Notes: generated from the letters alone by a model not told the origin. 64,000 nt of DNA from Asterias amurensis (GCF_032118995.1 NC_092648.1:4665001-4729000); one strand, 5' to 3'. Counted from the stretch's first letter, positions 23,700-34,424 are shown. Numbers and translations are program-made.

Positions 23700-24285
23700 T
23701 TAGTGTTTAAAAACATATCAATAAAACAATGCTAGAGATAGCCATGTTAGTCTGATAGATACAACAACGAGGGAAGTGGCTACACTTTAAGACTGACTAG
23801 TTACATAAAAAAACTGCACAAGCTTTAAGGCAACAACTACATTGAAGTAGTTTTTGCTACCATGCCAAAGCTCATTTTACAATCAAACCTAAATAAAGAC
23901 AAAACACTTGTTTAAAGCAGCAACAAAATTGAAGGAACCAATGAACAGGAATATTTTGAGTGTTGCAATTAAACCACACAAGAGTGACCGGAGGGGGGGG
24001 GGGGGGTCTCAATTGCTTGAATTGGTTCTTGACGATTGGTGCTGGTGGGAACTCTATTATCAGTAAGTCTTCTTTGTGAATGAAATGAGTTTCACATGTT
24101 TAGGAGTTTTTCTGAAATCATCTAACCCAGAAAAAAACACACTACCGAACCTGGCAACTCTGAAAGGATTTGCCCAACAAGATACAAATATCTTTAAATG
24201 AATTGCAAAGATACAAGAAATTACCAAAAAAGAGCATCAACATGCAATTTGCACATTTATTACAAAGCAAGAATAATGTTGTGAA
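23700..24285. other. intron-like sequence of exon set 2
   Basis: AT-rich; a G run of about 12 at 23995-24006. No other feature. Confidence 0.4.
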
Positions 24286-24290
24286 CTTAC

Positions 24291-24598
24291 CTTTTGCTGG
24301 AGAGTGTAGCTCCAGCATCATAGGCTGGTCTAAGACATCTCTTAGTTAATGGGTAGATGTCTTTGAGATCCTGCATCATAGGCTGGTCTAAGACATCTCT
24401 TTGTTGACGGGTAAATGTCTTTGAGATCCTGCATCATCGGCTGGTCTTTGACATCTCATTGTTGACGGGTAGATGTCTTTGAGCTCCTGCATCATAGGCT
24501 GGTCTTAGACATCTCTGTGTTGAGGGGTAGATGTCTTTGAGCTCCTGCATCAACGGCTGGTCTTAGACATCTCTGTGTTAATGGGCAGATGTCTTTGA
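24291..24598 (-). pseudogene. exon made of five tandem 58-bp motif units, set 2
   Basis: Minus-strand acceptor TGTTGCACTCAG and donor AGCAAAAG|GTAAGTTC. Between them are five units of CTCAAAGACATCTACCC, about 14 bases, then GAGATGTCT.AGACCAGCC. In the family frame the first unit reads KDICPLTQRCLRPAVDAGA. Because 58 is not a multiple of three, the frame changes at each unit and soon stops. Each unit holds an inverted repeat (AAGACATCT / AGATGTCTT in the last unit). Confidence 0.6.
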
Positions 24599-24966
24599 CT
24601 GAGTGCAACACAACAACAACAAAATGCCTATTTAAATAAACATTGATTTGATTTGATTTCTATATCTTCAATAAAAAATAAACAAAGACAAAACATTCAA
24701 TTAAAGCTGCATCAAAGTTAAAGGAACTTTTTTTATGCACATCAGAATTTTCTGATTACAACAAAAACAAGCAGTACTCAGATTTTGGCTCCATTTGACT
24801 GTTGCTAATTTTGTCTTTTGAAATCAAAATAAGCAACATTAACTCAAGATGGTAACCGCTTGAAACACTGAAGATTGATGTTGCTACTCTCTCTCAGAAT
24901 GAAACTAATTTATCAAACAGTTCGCTGAATTAACCAAAAGCCAAGAGTATACTTCTGTGAATTTAC

Positions 24967-25231
24967 TTTGTACTGGAGAGTGCTGCTCCTTTATCATAGG
25001 CTGGTCTTCATCATCTACTTGCTGATGGCTAGATGTCTTTGAGCTTCTTCATCATAGGCTGGTCTTCATCATCTACTTGCTGATGGGTAGATGTCTTTGA
25101 GCTTCTTCATCATGGGCTGGTCTTCATCATCTACTTGCTGATAGGTAGATGTCTTTGAGCTTCTTCATCATAGGCTGGTCTTCATCATCTACTTGCTAAT
25201 GGGTAGATGTCTTTGGAGATGCAAAGGCCGA
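24967..25231 (-). pseudogene. exon made of four tandem 56-bp motif units, set 2
   Basis: Minus-strand acceptor GTTTGTTTTGCAG and donor AGTACAAA|GTAAAT. It contains four units with AAAGACATCTACCCAT and AAGTAGATGATGAAGACC. The family frame begins GLCISKDIYPLASR and stops at TGA. A second independent case of motif amplification inside one exon, with a different unit from 24291-24598. Confidence 0.55.
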
Positions 25232-25239
25232 CTGCAAAA

Positions 25240-25914
25240 CAAACAAAATATACAATTTGCAGCATTTGTCTATAAAGAATAATACTTGTCTAAAAAAACA
25301 TGTTTTTTTTTGTCAATTTAAAAGAAACGAAAACAAACACGCAGCAAGATATTGATTGTTAGGAACTATTGCACCTTAGAAATACTTCATCATAAGCAAC
25401 AGTAACTCAGATGTCAATTGCTTGAAACAGTTCTCTTGATGATTCTGGTATGAACTGTTAAATTATCCGTGAGCTCTTTCCAAGAATGAAAATCTAGCAA
25501 AGTCTATGCATGAGTTTACGATAAATGTCACGATAATTGTGTTTAGATTACCAACCGTGGGGTGATCTCACCCGACTCTGAATCAATCATCAAACAAGAT
25601 ACAAACATCCTATGAAGGAATTGTATTAATGCAAGAATATATGACTGATATTAACTCAGGCCTGTATGTTTTTAAATGGGGCACCAAGGTAATTTCTGCT
25701 TGGTAAAACGACACCTGATGAGAAAGTTGTAAATATGTACTGTATTGTTTCAAGGGCACCAAGGCAATGACCAGGGGGCATGGAGGCAATTGCCTTGGTT
25801 GCCTCCGTGAAGTACCAGGCCTGTGTTTAAACAAAAGCAACAACACTCATTCTGCATAATTACTTAAGCGCTCTATTAGGGACATGGGGTAAAGTATACT
25901 TTTGGGGGATTCAC
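25240..25914. other. intron-like sequence of exon set 2
   Basis: No other feature recognised. CCAAGGCAATGACC / GGCAATTGCCTTGG near 25757-25802 forms a small inverted repeat. Confidence 0.4.
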
Positions 25915-26011
25915 CTTTAACTTGAGAATGAAGCAGATCCTAATTCACCATAGTGTTGTTTGGGACATCTCTTTCTTGAAGAGTAGGTGCTGCTGGTGAT
26001 GTTGAGCATGA
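25915..26011 (-). pseudogene. exon-array family exon, diverged, set 2
   Basis: Minus-strand acceptor TTTATGTTGCAG and donor GTTAAAG|GTGAAT. The core is weak (CACCTACTCTTCAAGAAAGAGATGTCC) but it lies in line with the other set 2 exons. A frame with TSPAAPTLQERDVPNNTMVN ends at a stop before the donor. Confidence 0.35.
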
Positions 26012-26019
26012 CTGCAACA

Positions 26020-26440
26020 TAAACAAAAGTGCACAATTTGCATTAATAAGACTTTCCAACAATGTCCTTGTATTTCGATTTGGTGCTCAAGGCGCAGAAT
26101 CCCTCTTTTGCTGAACCACACCCAAGAATGCCTCTGTGCAAAAATGTATATTAACAAGTTTTTGTTTTGTGTTTTCATCCGTGCTATTTTAAGCAAGATA
26201 AGATGCTTCCACATATTCAAACTTAAGTGTAACAGAACAATTAGTAAGTGCTTTTTTATGAGTTTGGGCCTACAACATTTTTGCTCCGACCCAACAACAT
26301 GTGAAGAAAGATACTTTGCCTCATTCCTGTCCTTGTCCTTGACGAGCGTCCACTTAAAAAACATGCACCATCTGCAAAGAATCATACAATATTGAACAGT
26401 AAAGACTAAAAAACAAAAACAAAAACCAAAAATATTGAAT
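26020..26440. other. sequence between exon set 2 and the minisatellite
   Basis: Overlapping short frames occur on both strands without family features. No gene called. Confidence 0.4.
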
Positions 26441-26444
26441 GCAG

Positions 26445-27085
26445 AAAATACATACACCTCAGCATAGCTGGATTACTACCAGTCCTAAAACATCTCCACT
26501 CTGGTTGGATGACATCAGTGGCTTAGGTTCACCTCCAGGTGAATGCTTGAATACACCTCAGCATAGCTGGATCACTACCAGTCCTATATCATCTCCACTC
26601 TGGTTGGATGACATCAGTGGCTTAGGTTCACCTCCAGGTGAATGCTTGAACACACCTCAGCATAGCTGGATCACTACCAGTCCTAAAACATCTCCACTCT
26701 GGCTGGATGACATCAGTGGCTTAGTTTCACCTCCAGGTGAATGCTTGAATACACCTCAGCATAGCTGGATCACTACCAGTCCTAAAACATCTCCACTCTG
26801 GCTGGATGACATCAGTGGCTTAGTTTCACCTCCAGGTGAATGCTTGAATACACCTCAGCATAGCTGGATCACTACAAGTCCTATATCATCTCCACTCTGG
26901 TTGGATGACATCAGTGGCTTAGGTTAACTCCAGGTGAATGCTTGAATACACCTCAGCATAGCTGGATCACTACCAGTCCTAAAACATCTCCACTCTGGCT
27001 GGATGACATCAGTGGCTTATGGTTCACTCCAGGTGAATGCTTGAATACAACACATCAGCATAGCTGGATCACTACCAGTCCTACC
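26445..27085 (+). repeat. 99-bp minisatellite, about 6.5 copies, open on + strand
   Basis: The unit contains ACACCTCAGCATAGCTGGAT, CACTACCAGTCC and CATCTCCACTCTGG, with GACATCAGTGGCTTAGG. As 99 bp equals 33 codons, the + frame repeats CLNTPQHSWITTSPKTSPLW and LDDISGLGSPPGE for 162 codons from 26439. A short deletion near 26925 breaks it. Amino-acid changes between copies and no flanking coding context make a chance frame more likely than a repeat protein. Confidence 0.85.
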
Positions 27086-27089
27086 AACA

Positions 27090-27735
27090 CCATTGCAACC
27101 CTTTCATCAGATGCAGTTAGCTGCTAAGAGGTTCTCCCATCAATGACACAGTCAAACACCAGACTCAATTTAATATAGTGTTATATTTATTTCCAAATTT
27201 ACCACTGCACGACATAAATAAATTAACAGGCAAACAATGAGGCAACATCTGCATCTTGTGTGTACAACGTTATTCATCAGTGACGGGAGATCACTTCTAA
27301 ATGTGGTGGGGGGGGGGGCATTGGTTTTCCCGGGTGTTTTTGCCATTTATACAATATTTTTTATGTGGGCTCAAAAATTAGAAAAAGAAGATATAACACT
27401 ATTGTTCAAATATATGAATCAAACTTAAATTATTAAATTTAAAAAAAATAATTTATTTTGGGGGATATAAAAACATTTATTCGCATGGTAAATAACATCT
27501 TAAAGGGGTTAAGATTCAAAGAAAATGTGCCTTTGTATATCCACACTCCACACTTATTTTTCTCATGTTCATTCTCCCGTAGTTTCTACTTTCCAATTTT
27601 TGAACCAAAGAAAGTATCAACATGGTGTTTTTTTTTACAGATATTATGCCCATTTTAAATGTATAGAAAAAATTAATGACCTGGATCGACAAGCGACTAG
27701 CTTTGCTAGATCGCATCATAATGTGGCATTACATG
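27090..27735. other. AT-rich sequence with a G run
   Basis: A G run sits at 27307-27318. No gene seen. Confidence 0.4.
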
Positions 27736-27739
27736 GCCT

Positions 27740-27981
27740 GGGCCCAATTTCATGAAACCTGTTAGCACAAATCTTTGCAAAGCATGAAATTTCTTCCTTT
27801 ATAAAAACAGGATTACCAACCACATTTCCACGTGATGTTCAGGATAAGTAAACAACAGCTGAATGCCAGTAACAAGCAATTTGCAGCAAATTAAAGTTTG
27901 GTTGGTAATCTTGTTTTTATCAAGGAAGAAATTTCATGCTAAGCAAATTTTTGTGCTTACAGGCTTTATGAAATTGGGCCC
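27740..27981. mobile_element. MITE, GGGCCCAATTTCAT family
   Basis: Inverted ends GGGCCCAATTTCATGAAACC and CTTTATGAAATTGGGCCC, with a palindromic interior (ATGAAATTTCTTCC... and ...GAAGAAATTTCATG). Confidence 0.8.
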
Positions 27982-28290
27982 TGATGACAGCCAAACATTC
28001 CCAGTTGGACAAAATACACAACGCAATAATGAAAACTATTTGATACAGCACATTAAAACAAATTCACTTTAGGGCAGATTTATTTCCTTATACACCACCT
28101 AAATATTATCCATAATACAGTGTACAACCCAATAAAATAAGGGGAACTTGACAAGAAACACTTGTTTGACATAGAGGTACAAGTTGTAACTTTTGCTTCA
28201 AGACATTCACAACTGGACAAAACACACCGCAAACATTTATACAAAATAAAAGACCAGTTGAGGGTAATACTTTACTTTTGGGGTCTGAAT
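27982..28290. other. AT-rich sequence
   Basis: Nothing recognised. Confidence 0.4.
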
Positions 28291-28299
28291 TTATTTTCT

Positions 28300-28620
28300 T
28301 AAAGGAAAATTACAGAATTGGTTTTGCAAACAAAACAGTTGCTGGCAGTGTAAGCATTTTTTGTAATCCACCATACGGATAAACTGACAAAGCTGTAGAA
28401 GTTTGAGAGCGATCGGCCAGCTGGGTCTCGAGAGAATAGTGAAAAACCTATCACCGAGTGACATCAATAGAAATTTGATTATTCATTTCTCATTAAACAT
28501 TACATTTCAGACAGAAATATTTCAAGGGACGTTTGCTAATCATCATAATTAGACTGTGTAAGTTTTATGTAAATCTGTGATCTTCACAGGTTTTTTTCTT
28601 ATACCAATTATGTAATTAAT
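28300..28620. mobile_element. possible diverged MITE
   Basis: TTAAAGGAAAATTACAGA at the left and phrases such as GAGCGATCGGCCAGCTGGGTC, GTAAATCTGTGATC and TTATGTAATTAATG recall the internal layout of the TTAA MITEs, but the termini are not clear. Confidence 0.3.
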
Positions 28621-28654
28621 GAAAAGGGATTGTTCATTTTACAATGTTTGGGGA

Positions 28655-28740
28655 CAAGGATTATGGGGGGGGGGGCTGGCTGTAGAGGGAGGGTGCCCTG
28701 GCTGTAAAGGGGGGGGGGGTCTGGCTGTGGGTGGACCCTG
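28655..28740. repeat. G-rich repeat
   Basis: Several runs of 6-10 G separated by CTGGCTGTAGAG-type spacers. Quadruplex-forming potential on the + strand. Confidence 0.6.
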
Positions 28741-28774
28741 GCTATGGGACGCTGGTACGTTACTCTAACTTTAA

Positions 28775-29118
28775 TGCTGCTCACACATTGTAGCGAATAG
28801 TCCTGCAAATATGAATGTTCATGTTCATCTATTAAGATGAAATTCGCGATGAATTCGCCCAAAAATTGGGAATATCTTGAAAATATTTTACGAATGCTTA
28901 CCAACGCTTACGCATGATTTACCAACACTACCAATGGCTTACCAATGCTTAAGAAATGACCGTCTTCGCTACAGTCGCTGAAATCACTTAGAAAGCACTT
29001 TCTGAATTTTCTGATGCTTATCAACGCTTACGAAGACACAACAAATGTTGTGAAGTTTGAGCAATTGCAAATACTTCCATTCGTAAGCACATTCGCTAGC
29101 GTTCTCCAGTGTAAGAGC
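28775..29118. mobile_element. foldback MITE with GCTGCTC termini
   Basis: The left end has GCTGCTCACACATTGTAGCGAAT and the right end ATTCGCTAGCG...GTGTAAGAGCAGC, which is an imperfect inverted pair. The interior repeats CTTACCAACGCTTACG. No coding content. Confidence 0.45.
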
Positions 29119-29326
29119 AGCATAATCAAGGTTTCACAATTTAATGTCCTTATAGAGTCAATCAAAAGAGCTTTTTATAATGTCACACAACACATAAAGC
29201 ACAACTTCTTCTTCAAGACACAGCTCCATGATAGGACCAAGAGACTAAACTTGAGGCAAAACCACTTTTCCCAAAAAGTGTTGAGTTAAGGAAAAAAAAT
29301 CTTCTTAGAAAAACATGTGGTCAAAT

Positions 29327-29713
29327 TTAAAGGCAGTGGACACTATTGGTAATTACAAAAAATAATTGTTAGCATAAAACCTTTGTTGGTGACGAGTAAT
29401 GGGGAGAGGTTGATGGTATAAAACATTGAGAGAAATGGCTCCCTCTGAAGTGCCATAGTTTTCGAGAAATAAGTAATTTTCCACAAATTTGATTTTGAGA
29501 TCTCAAGTTTAGAACTTGAGGTCTTGATATCAACTATCTAAACGCACACAACTTCGTGTGACAAGGGTATTTTTTTCTTTTATTATTATCTCGCAAGTTC
29601 GAATGACCGATTGAGCTAAAATTTTCACAGGTTTGTTATTTTATGCATATGTTGAGATACACCAACTGTGAAGGCTAGTCTTTGACAATACCAATAGTGT
29701 CCACTGCCTTTAA
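29327..29713 (+). mobile_element. TTAA-flanked MITE, full copy
   Basis: TTAA at each end; termini AAAGGCAGTGGACACTATTG and CAATAGTGTCCACTGCCTTT are perfect inverted copies. About 387 bp, non-coding. Confidence 0.9.
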
Positions 29714-29815
29714 AAGAAAAATTGAGTTCTGGAAAGTAAAATTGATTCAATTACTAACAACCAACAGGGCTTTAAAATTCCACCCATCAGTCTAAGTTAG
29801 TAAGGAGTAATAATG

Positions 29816-30165
29816 TGGGGGTCTCATGGCCGAGCGGATAAGAGCATCAGACTCAAGTTACGGTGGTTCATCGGGATGTGGGTACGAATCCCGGTCGTAA
29901 CACTTTTGTTCTCAAGCAACACAATTAACCATATTGCTTCTCTCCTACCAGGAATAAAATTGGTATATGTGAGGGCAAGAGATGGTGTATGTGTATGATA
30001 AGCTTTAATTAATAGTCATTTGGGGGCACGTTAACTCTCCGCAAGCACCCAGCCCCAAGGAGCTGAGGGGAATGTTGGAAAAGATTTACGACGCAGTTGA
30101 GGCTGTGATAAAGGCTATATGTAAAAATCGATTATTAATATTACTATTATTAATTCAATTAAGAA
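29816..30165 (+). repeat. tRNA-Leu-derived SINE
   Basis: The head (29818-29900) has ATGGCCGAGCGG (A box), AGACTCAAGTT (anticodon CAA after T) and GGTACGAATCCC (B box), as in tRNA-Leu with a long variable arm. The body then runs to a tail GTGATAAAGGCTATATG plus an ATT-rich repeat. The tail matches the LINE-type tails at 53220-53280. Confidence 0.85.
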
Positions 30166-30169
30166 CAAA

Positions 30170-30766
30170 ACAAGGTTACCATCCAATAATTTCATCAAAA
30201 TATCAGTGGTCAGTGTGCAGTGTGACTGGTCCTTTTTCTTGTTATTGCTTAGCAGAAAACAGTTAACATCTAAAAGCAATACATTTCTAGGTAACTCTAT
30301 AAAATTGGGTCTTGTGGCACACCGACAAAATACAAACATTACACATATAAAACGAGAACGAGCTAGATCATAATCATTGAAATATTTCTGTCCTGTTTAG
30401 GTCGAGGTCGCGGTTTTCACCGCTGACGAAACAAAAACCCGACATCAATTTTGTTACACCTGTCAGAAAAGCTATGCTAGAGGATCGGTTTTAATATTCG
30501 AACAGAATAAAACACTAACATATATTTATTGTTATCTTGCATTGCACATGAAGTAAATACTGTCATAAAATTAAGAAAATAGAAGAATTTTACCTGGCCT
30601 ATTTGTCATGCTTTTCGGTCACATGTTCTGCCTCGTAGAAAACCCAGTGGCTTATAGCCAGCATCTGACGTCATACATCCAGGTTCGCGGATAAATACAG
30701 GGGACCAGCCCCAATCTCGTCCCCATCGGTACTCCGTACTTCTCGACACATGTAGACGAGGTTGGA
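30170..30766. other. sequence between SINE and MITE, nothing recognised
   Basis: No coding or repeat boundary supported. Confidence 0.4.
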
Positions 30767-31158
30767 TTAAAGGCAGTGGACACTTTTGGTAATTACTCAA
30801 AATAATTATTAGCATAAAGCCTTTCATGGTGACGAGTAAATGGGGAGAGGTTGATGGTATAAAACATTGTGAGAAATGGCTCCCTCTGAAGTGTCATAGT
30901 TTTCGAGAAAGAAGTAATTTTCCACAAATTTGATTTTGAGATCTCAAGTTTAGAACTTGAGGTCTCGATATCAACTATCTAAACGCACACAACTTCGTAT
31001 GACAAGGGTATTTGTTTTCTTTCATTATTATCTCGCAAGTTCGACGACCGATTGAGCTCAAATTTTCACAGTTTTGTTATTTTATGCATATGTTTAGATA
31101 CACCAACTGTGAAGGTTAGTCTTTATGACAATTACCAATAGTGTCCACTGCCTTTTAA
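30767..31158 (+). mobile_element. TTAA-flanked MITE, full copy
   Basis: Same family and orientation as 29327-29713, about 1.4 kb away and very similar throughout. TTAA at both ends. Confidence 0.9.
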
Positions 31159-31159
31159 A

Positions 31160-31526
31160 GACAAACATCTCTGCTCTTTGCTTTCGTGTCGTCCATTATC
31201 TTTGAGGGACATTGTTCTCGTAATTAGTATTCAATAATAATATCACCATAAACACTGGTTAAAATGAACGAGTTTACCCCATCAAAGCAGATATCCTCGA
31301 TCAACCCCTTTTACAATAAATAGTTTCATCCCTTGAAAGGCCCGCCCACTTTTTACCAAATATGGTCACAAAAGTTGGTCAGGAAAATTCTAGAAGGTCC
31401 GGCTTTGTTATGCAAATAAAAAAGCTTGTCGCTGATTGGCTGGGGGCTGGACGGAGGACGCCGTAGGTGAAAATCTGCATGATTTGAACATTTCAAAGAA
31501 AAAATTGACGACTTTGAAAAGTTTCC
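31160..31526 (+). promoter_or_regulatory. likely promoter and 5' leader of the left-arm exon array
   Basis: This stretch lies just upstream of the first exon at 31527. Parts of its text (GCTTTGTTATGCAAATAA, CTGATTGGCTGGG with an inverted CCAAT box) correspond to sequence upstream of the mirrored first exon near 57140 (TTATGCAAATGAT on the minus strand). Promoter function is inferred. Confidence 0.4.
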
Positions 31527-31596
31527 ATGTTTTTTTCTCCAGAAAAATCAGCTTTTCACCGGAGTTCCACGTTAAAACTACTTCAAAAGTGCGAAG
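31527..31596 (+). CDS. candidate first coding exon, left arm
   Basis: An ATG opens 23 codons (MFFSPEKSAFHRSSTLKLLQ, then KCE) and one extra base before the strong donor GAAG|GTAAGT, so the intron is phase 1. The mirrored exon at 56951-57035 has SGFHRNSERRLLEKCN and also ends phase 1. The shared F-H-R-x-S-x-x-x-L-L-x-K-C at the same distance from the donor indicates an inverted paralogue and argues for translation. It would feed into the repeated exons from 36163. No known family recognised. Confidence 0.45.
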
Positions 31597-31599
31597 GTA

Positions 31600-32010
31600 A
31601 GTTAGGAATTGTTTGTCTTGAGAATAAAAGTGTTGCAAAGGATTTTCATTGGCAGAATTTAAAGAAATTTCGGATTTTACGACACAACCCGCAGGCCGTA
31701 AAGTTAAATAAAAACCACATGTGTTGAACCAGTTATTCGGTGCGCAGACGACATCGTTGAACACTCTGCAGGTGAGAATTTCAGAGACGTTGTCTGAAAC
31801 TTCACTGAAGAAGTTACCATAGGCCTAAATGCCCAACTAATATTCATTTAAAAGCACGGTCAAGTGCTACGGGCCCTTGGAAAAGAAGGACTGGGCTCCG
31901 TTTGTGTGACTTTTCCGTACAATCTTTGTTTTAAGCATTTTTTTAGGCCGAGACTTGACAATTATTTGGCACAACCGAACCTGTTCCAAGTAAAGTAAGT
32001 TTGCTCTGAA
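31600..32010. other. first-intron sequence of the left arm
   Basis: GTAAGTTAGGAATTGT and GATTTTCATTGGCAGAATTTAAAG match the sequence after the donor in the right arm (GTGAGTTGAGAATTGT, GAATTTTCATTCACAAAAATTG). Homology continues past the exon, so genomic duplication rather than mRNA copying made the pair. Confidence 0.5.
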
Positions 32011-32014
32011 ACAT

Positions 32015-32208
32015 GGCCCAATTTCATGCAGCCATTTTTAGCAGAAAATTATGTTTCGAACTTTTCTTTGCTTAGCAAAAAGTTGGTTTGGCACCATTCG
32101 CAAAAATAAACTTTAAGGAAAGTTGGTTGGTAGTTGTTCCTGCTAAGAGAGACTTGTCTGTGCTTAGCACTTGTTTTTGTGCTTACTAGGCTTTATGAAT
32201 TTGGGCCC
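32015..32208. mobile_element. MITE, GGGCCCAATTTCAT family
   Basis: Ends GGCCCAATTTCATGCAGCC and GGCTTTATGAATTTGGGCC with CTTAGCA-rich interior. Confidence 0.75.
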
Positions 32209-32504
32209 TGATGTCACTGAATAATAGAAACTGTGCTTAAGGTTCACTTAGTCTGCTTCCATTGCTTATAGTTTTGTAAAAAAAAAATCCCAAAGAGATT
32301 TCATGTAGCCAACAGTGTTGTAGCTAGGACATTTTTAGTAGTGGGCAGCTGAATTTAAATTTGGTCAGAGATTGCGAGCAGCGTGCACGTACTCTGTTAT
32401 AAGGATAGCTTTATGCATTGACGTCATCCAGCTCTATCTTTGAGGTCAAACGGTGAGGAAACAATCGAAACGTACATAAAAGTTGAAGTGTGCATTCAAG
32501 ATGT

Positions 32505-33345
32505 CAAATCTTAGACGTTGTCAAATAAACTTGCTTTGAATGACTCAAAAACTGAGATTTTATTTTTGAGATCTCGTTTCGCTAAAAAGATTTCTCCGCC
32601 AACAGTACAAATTGCCCAGTCTGTCATTGAACCATCTGAGTTTGCCCGTAATCTCGGTGTTATTATGGATTCATCATTGTGCATGAGTAGACATAATGTT
32701 TGCAAAGGAGCTCTCATGGCTGTTAGGAAAATATCACAAATTCGCCGCTACCTGGATGAAGCTACTACTCTTCGTCTTGTTCATGCCTTCGTCACTACTA
32801 GACTTGATTCCTGCAATTCACTTCTGTTAAAGATCTTGCTAAAATTCAACGTGTACAGAACACTGCTGCTCGCCTTGTTTCTTGTCTGCCTCGTTCTCAC
32901 CATATTACACCTGTACTAATGCAATTGCATTGGCTCCCGGTTAAGTTTAGAACAGTTTACAAAATTCTTCTTTCAAGGCTCAAACATGTCAATCTCCTGC
33001 GTATTTATCTGAACTTGTTCATCATTATTCCCCTACTCGGACTTTACGATCATCTCAACAGTCATTGCTTTCTGCTACTAGTGCTTCTTCCATTTTTTAT
33101 GGCCACAGATCTTTTTCTTACGCCGCACCGTTTCTTTGGAATAGTCTACCTATGCATATTCGCCAAGCTAATACTTTACAATGTTTTAAGTCCTTGTTGA
33201 AAACTCATTTGTTTAAAGCTTCTTTTTTGTAGTTTGCCTATTTGTATCTTGTATCTTTCTCTAATTGTTTATTTTATTGTTTCTTTAATGCGCTTAGAGG
33301 CTTTTGCATTAGGCGCTTTACAAATGTCTTATTATTATTATTATT
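32505..33345 (+). pseudogene. CR1/L2-like LINE, 3' part of ORF2 and tail
   Basis: Translation gives ALNDSKTEILFLRSRF, IEPSEFARNLGVIMDSSLCM, LVHAFVTTRLDSCNSLL, then in other frames LHWLPVKFRTVYKIL and APFLWNSLPMHIRQA, CFKSLLKTHLF. These are successive conserved segments of the reverse transcriptase thumb and C-terminal region of CR1/L2-group non-LTR elements. Several frame changes show it is dead. The 3' end has GCGCTTTACAAATGTC and then ATT repeats, the usual tail. The element is 5' truncated. Confidence 0.92.
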
Positions 33346-33614
33346 AGATTGGCCAATGAACAACCTCCTTTTGACCTCAAGGCGAGGGCGCCGTACTGAA
33401 ATGACGTCATGTGCATAAAGGTCTATTGTTTTCAGGGCTAAATATTAACATTCCAATCACTTATTTTGCACAATGTGCAAAATGCACATCATGTAAGATT
33501 CAAGAATCACATTTTAAAATATAATACAACTGTTACAAAAATGTACCAATACGAAATTGTGATGCATTTGTGAACAGACTGTTAAATAGAGCAGATAATA
33601 AATTTAGCACTAAC

Positions 33615-33701
33615 TGAAGCTGTACCACCAGAGATACTGCTATCATCTTCCAATCTTTTCCGTTTCCCAAAGAAATCGTCCAGTTTATGTTGCGAGGCCA
33701 T
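33615..33701 (-). CDS. possible first coding exon of an unidentified gene
   Basis: A minus-strand ATG opens 29 codons, MASQHKLDDFFGKRKRLEDD then SSISGGTAS, ending at a possible donor TTCA|GTTAGT (phase 0). The D-D-F-F-x-K-R-K-R start resembles the N-termini of zinc-finger/hAT-type transposase-derived proteins, a comparison from memory. Downstream exons on the minus strand would overlap the LINE region and I cannot identify them. Confidence 0.3.
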
Positions 33702-34420
33702 CTTAAAATTTACACGGATCAATTTGAAACCCAGTGCGCTGTAAACACAAGCGAACGTGTTTACATGCCTACATCCGGGATACGCGATCTGGTACACTAG
33801 ACTTCACACCCCTCTCACTGTTGTGTGGCGATTCTGTTTGTGTGTACAAGTAATGCTTGAAATCCCCGCGAAAAACCCGCGACTAGACTTGTAGTGCACT
33901 CTACAGTCCACCACAGCGAGCGCTGGTGCACACCACATGTACAAACATACATCATGTACATGTACTGTACATGGTACGAGCACACTGCATGTGTATGTCA
34001 GACTGTTGACGGTACACCTTCTACACTGTATGTTCAATAAAAACTGATGCAAAAGAGGCAAGTTAGTGTGGAACGCATTAGAGCTTTTTATTGCTCGAAA
34101 TTCCGGCTCAAAAAAATTACAAACTGCCCGTAAAATTACAAATCGCGACAGTCTGTTTTTCAGCTGAAGTGCCGGGCGGAAATTGCCAGTGCTGGGTGGG
34201 CCCGCCCACCGTGGCTACAACACTGGTAGCCAAGTGTATCACAGACCAGACATGCATCAATAGGATGTGTGTGTTGCCTATCCTTGCTCACTCATGACCA
34301 CTTCACTACACACAACTCACACAAAAGGCTACTTCCAGACTACTCCTAGAGTTGTTTTGGTTTCGTTTCACTATCATCTCCCATAACCTAATAGATACTA
34401 CATCTCTCACGGCAATAACG
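33702..34420. other. possible upstream region of 33615-33701; no gene seen
   Basis: Contains GTACATGT-type palindromes near 33935-33975 and CGCGAAAAACCCGCG near 33868. No gene supported. Confidence 0.35.
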
Positions 34421-34424
34421 ATAC

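Noticed and set aside
25945..26457. 170-codon minus-strand frame
   Set aside because: It has no recognisable domain, spans the exon border at 26011 and overlaps a comparable + strand frame.
29818..29900. Functional tRNA-Leu gene
   Set aside because: Stems are imperfect and the sequence continues into a SINE body with an ATT-rich tail.
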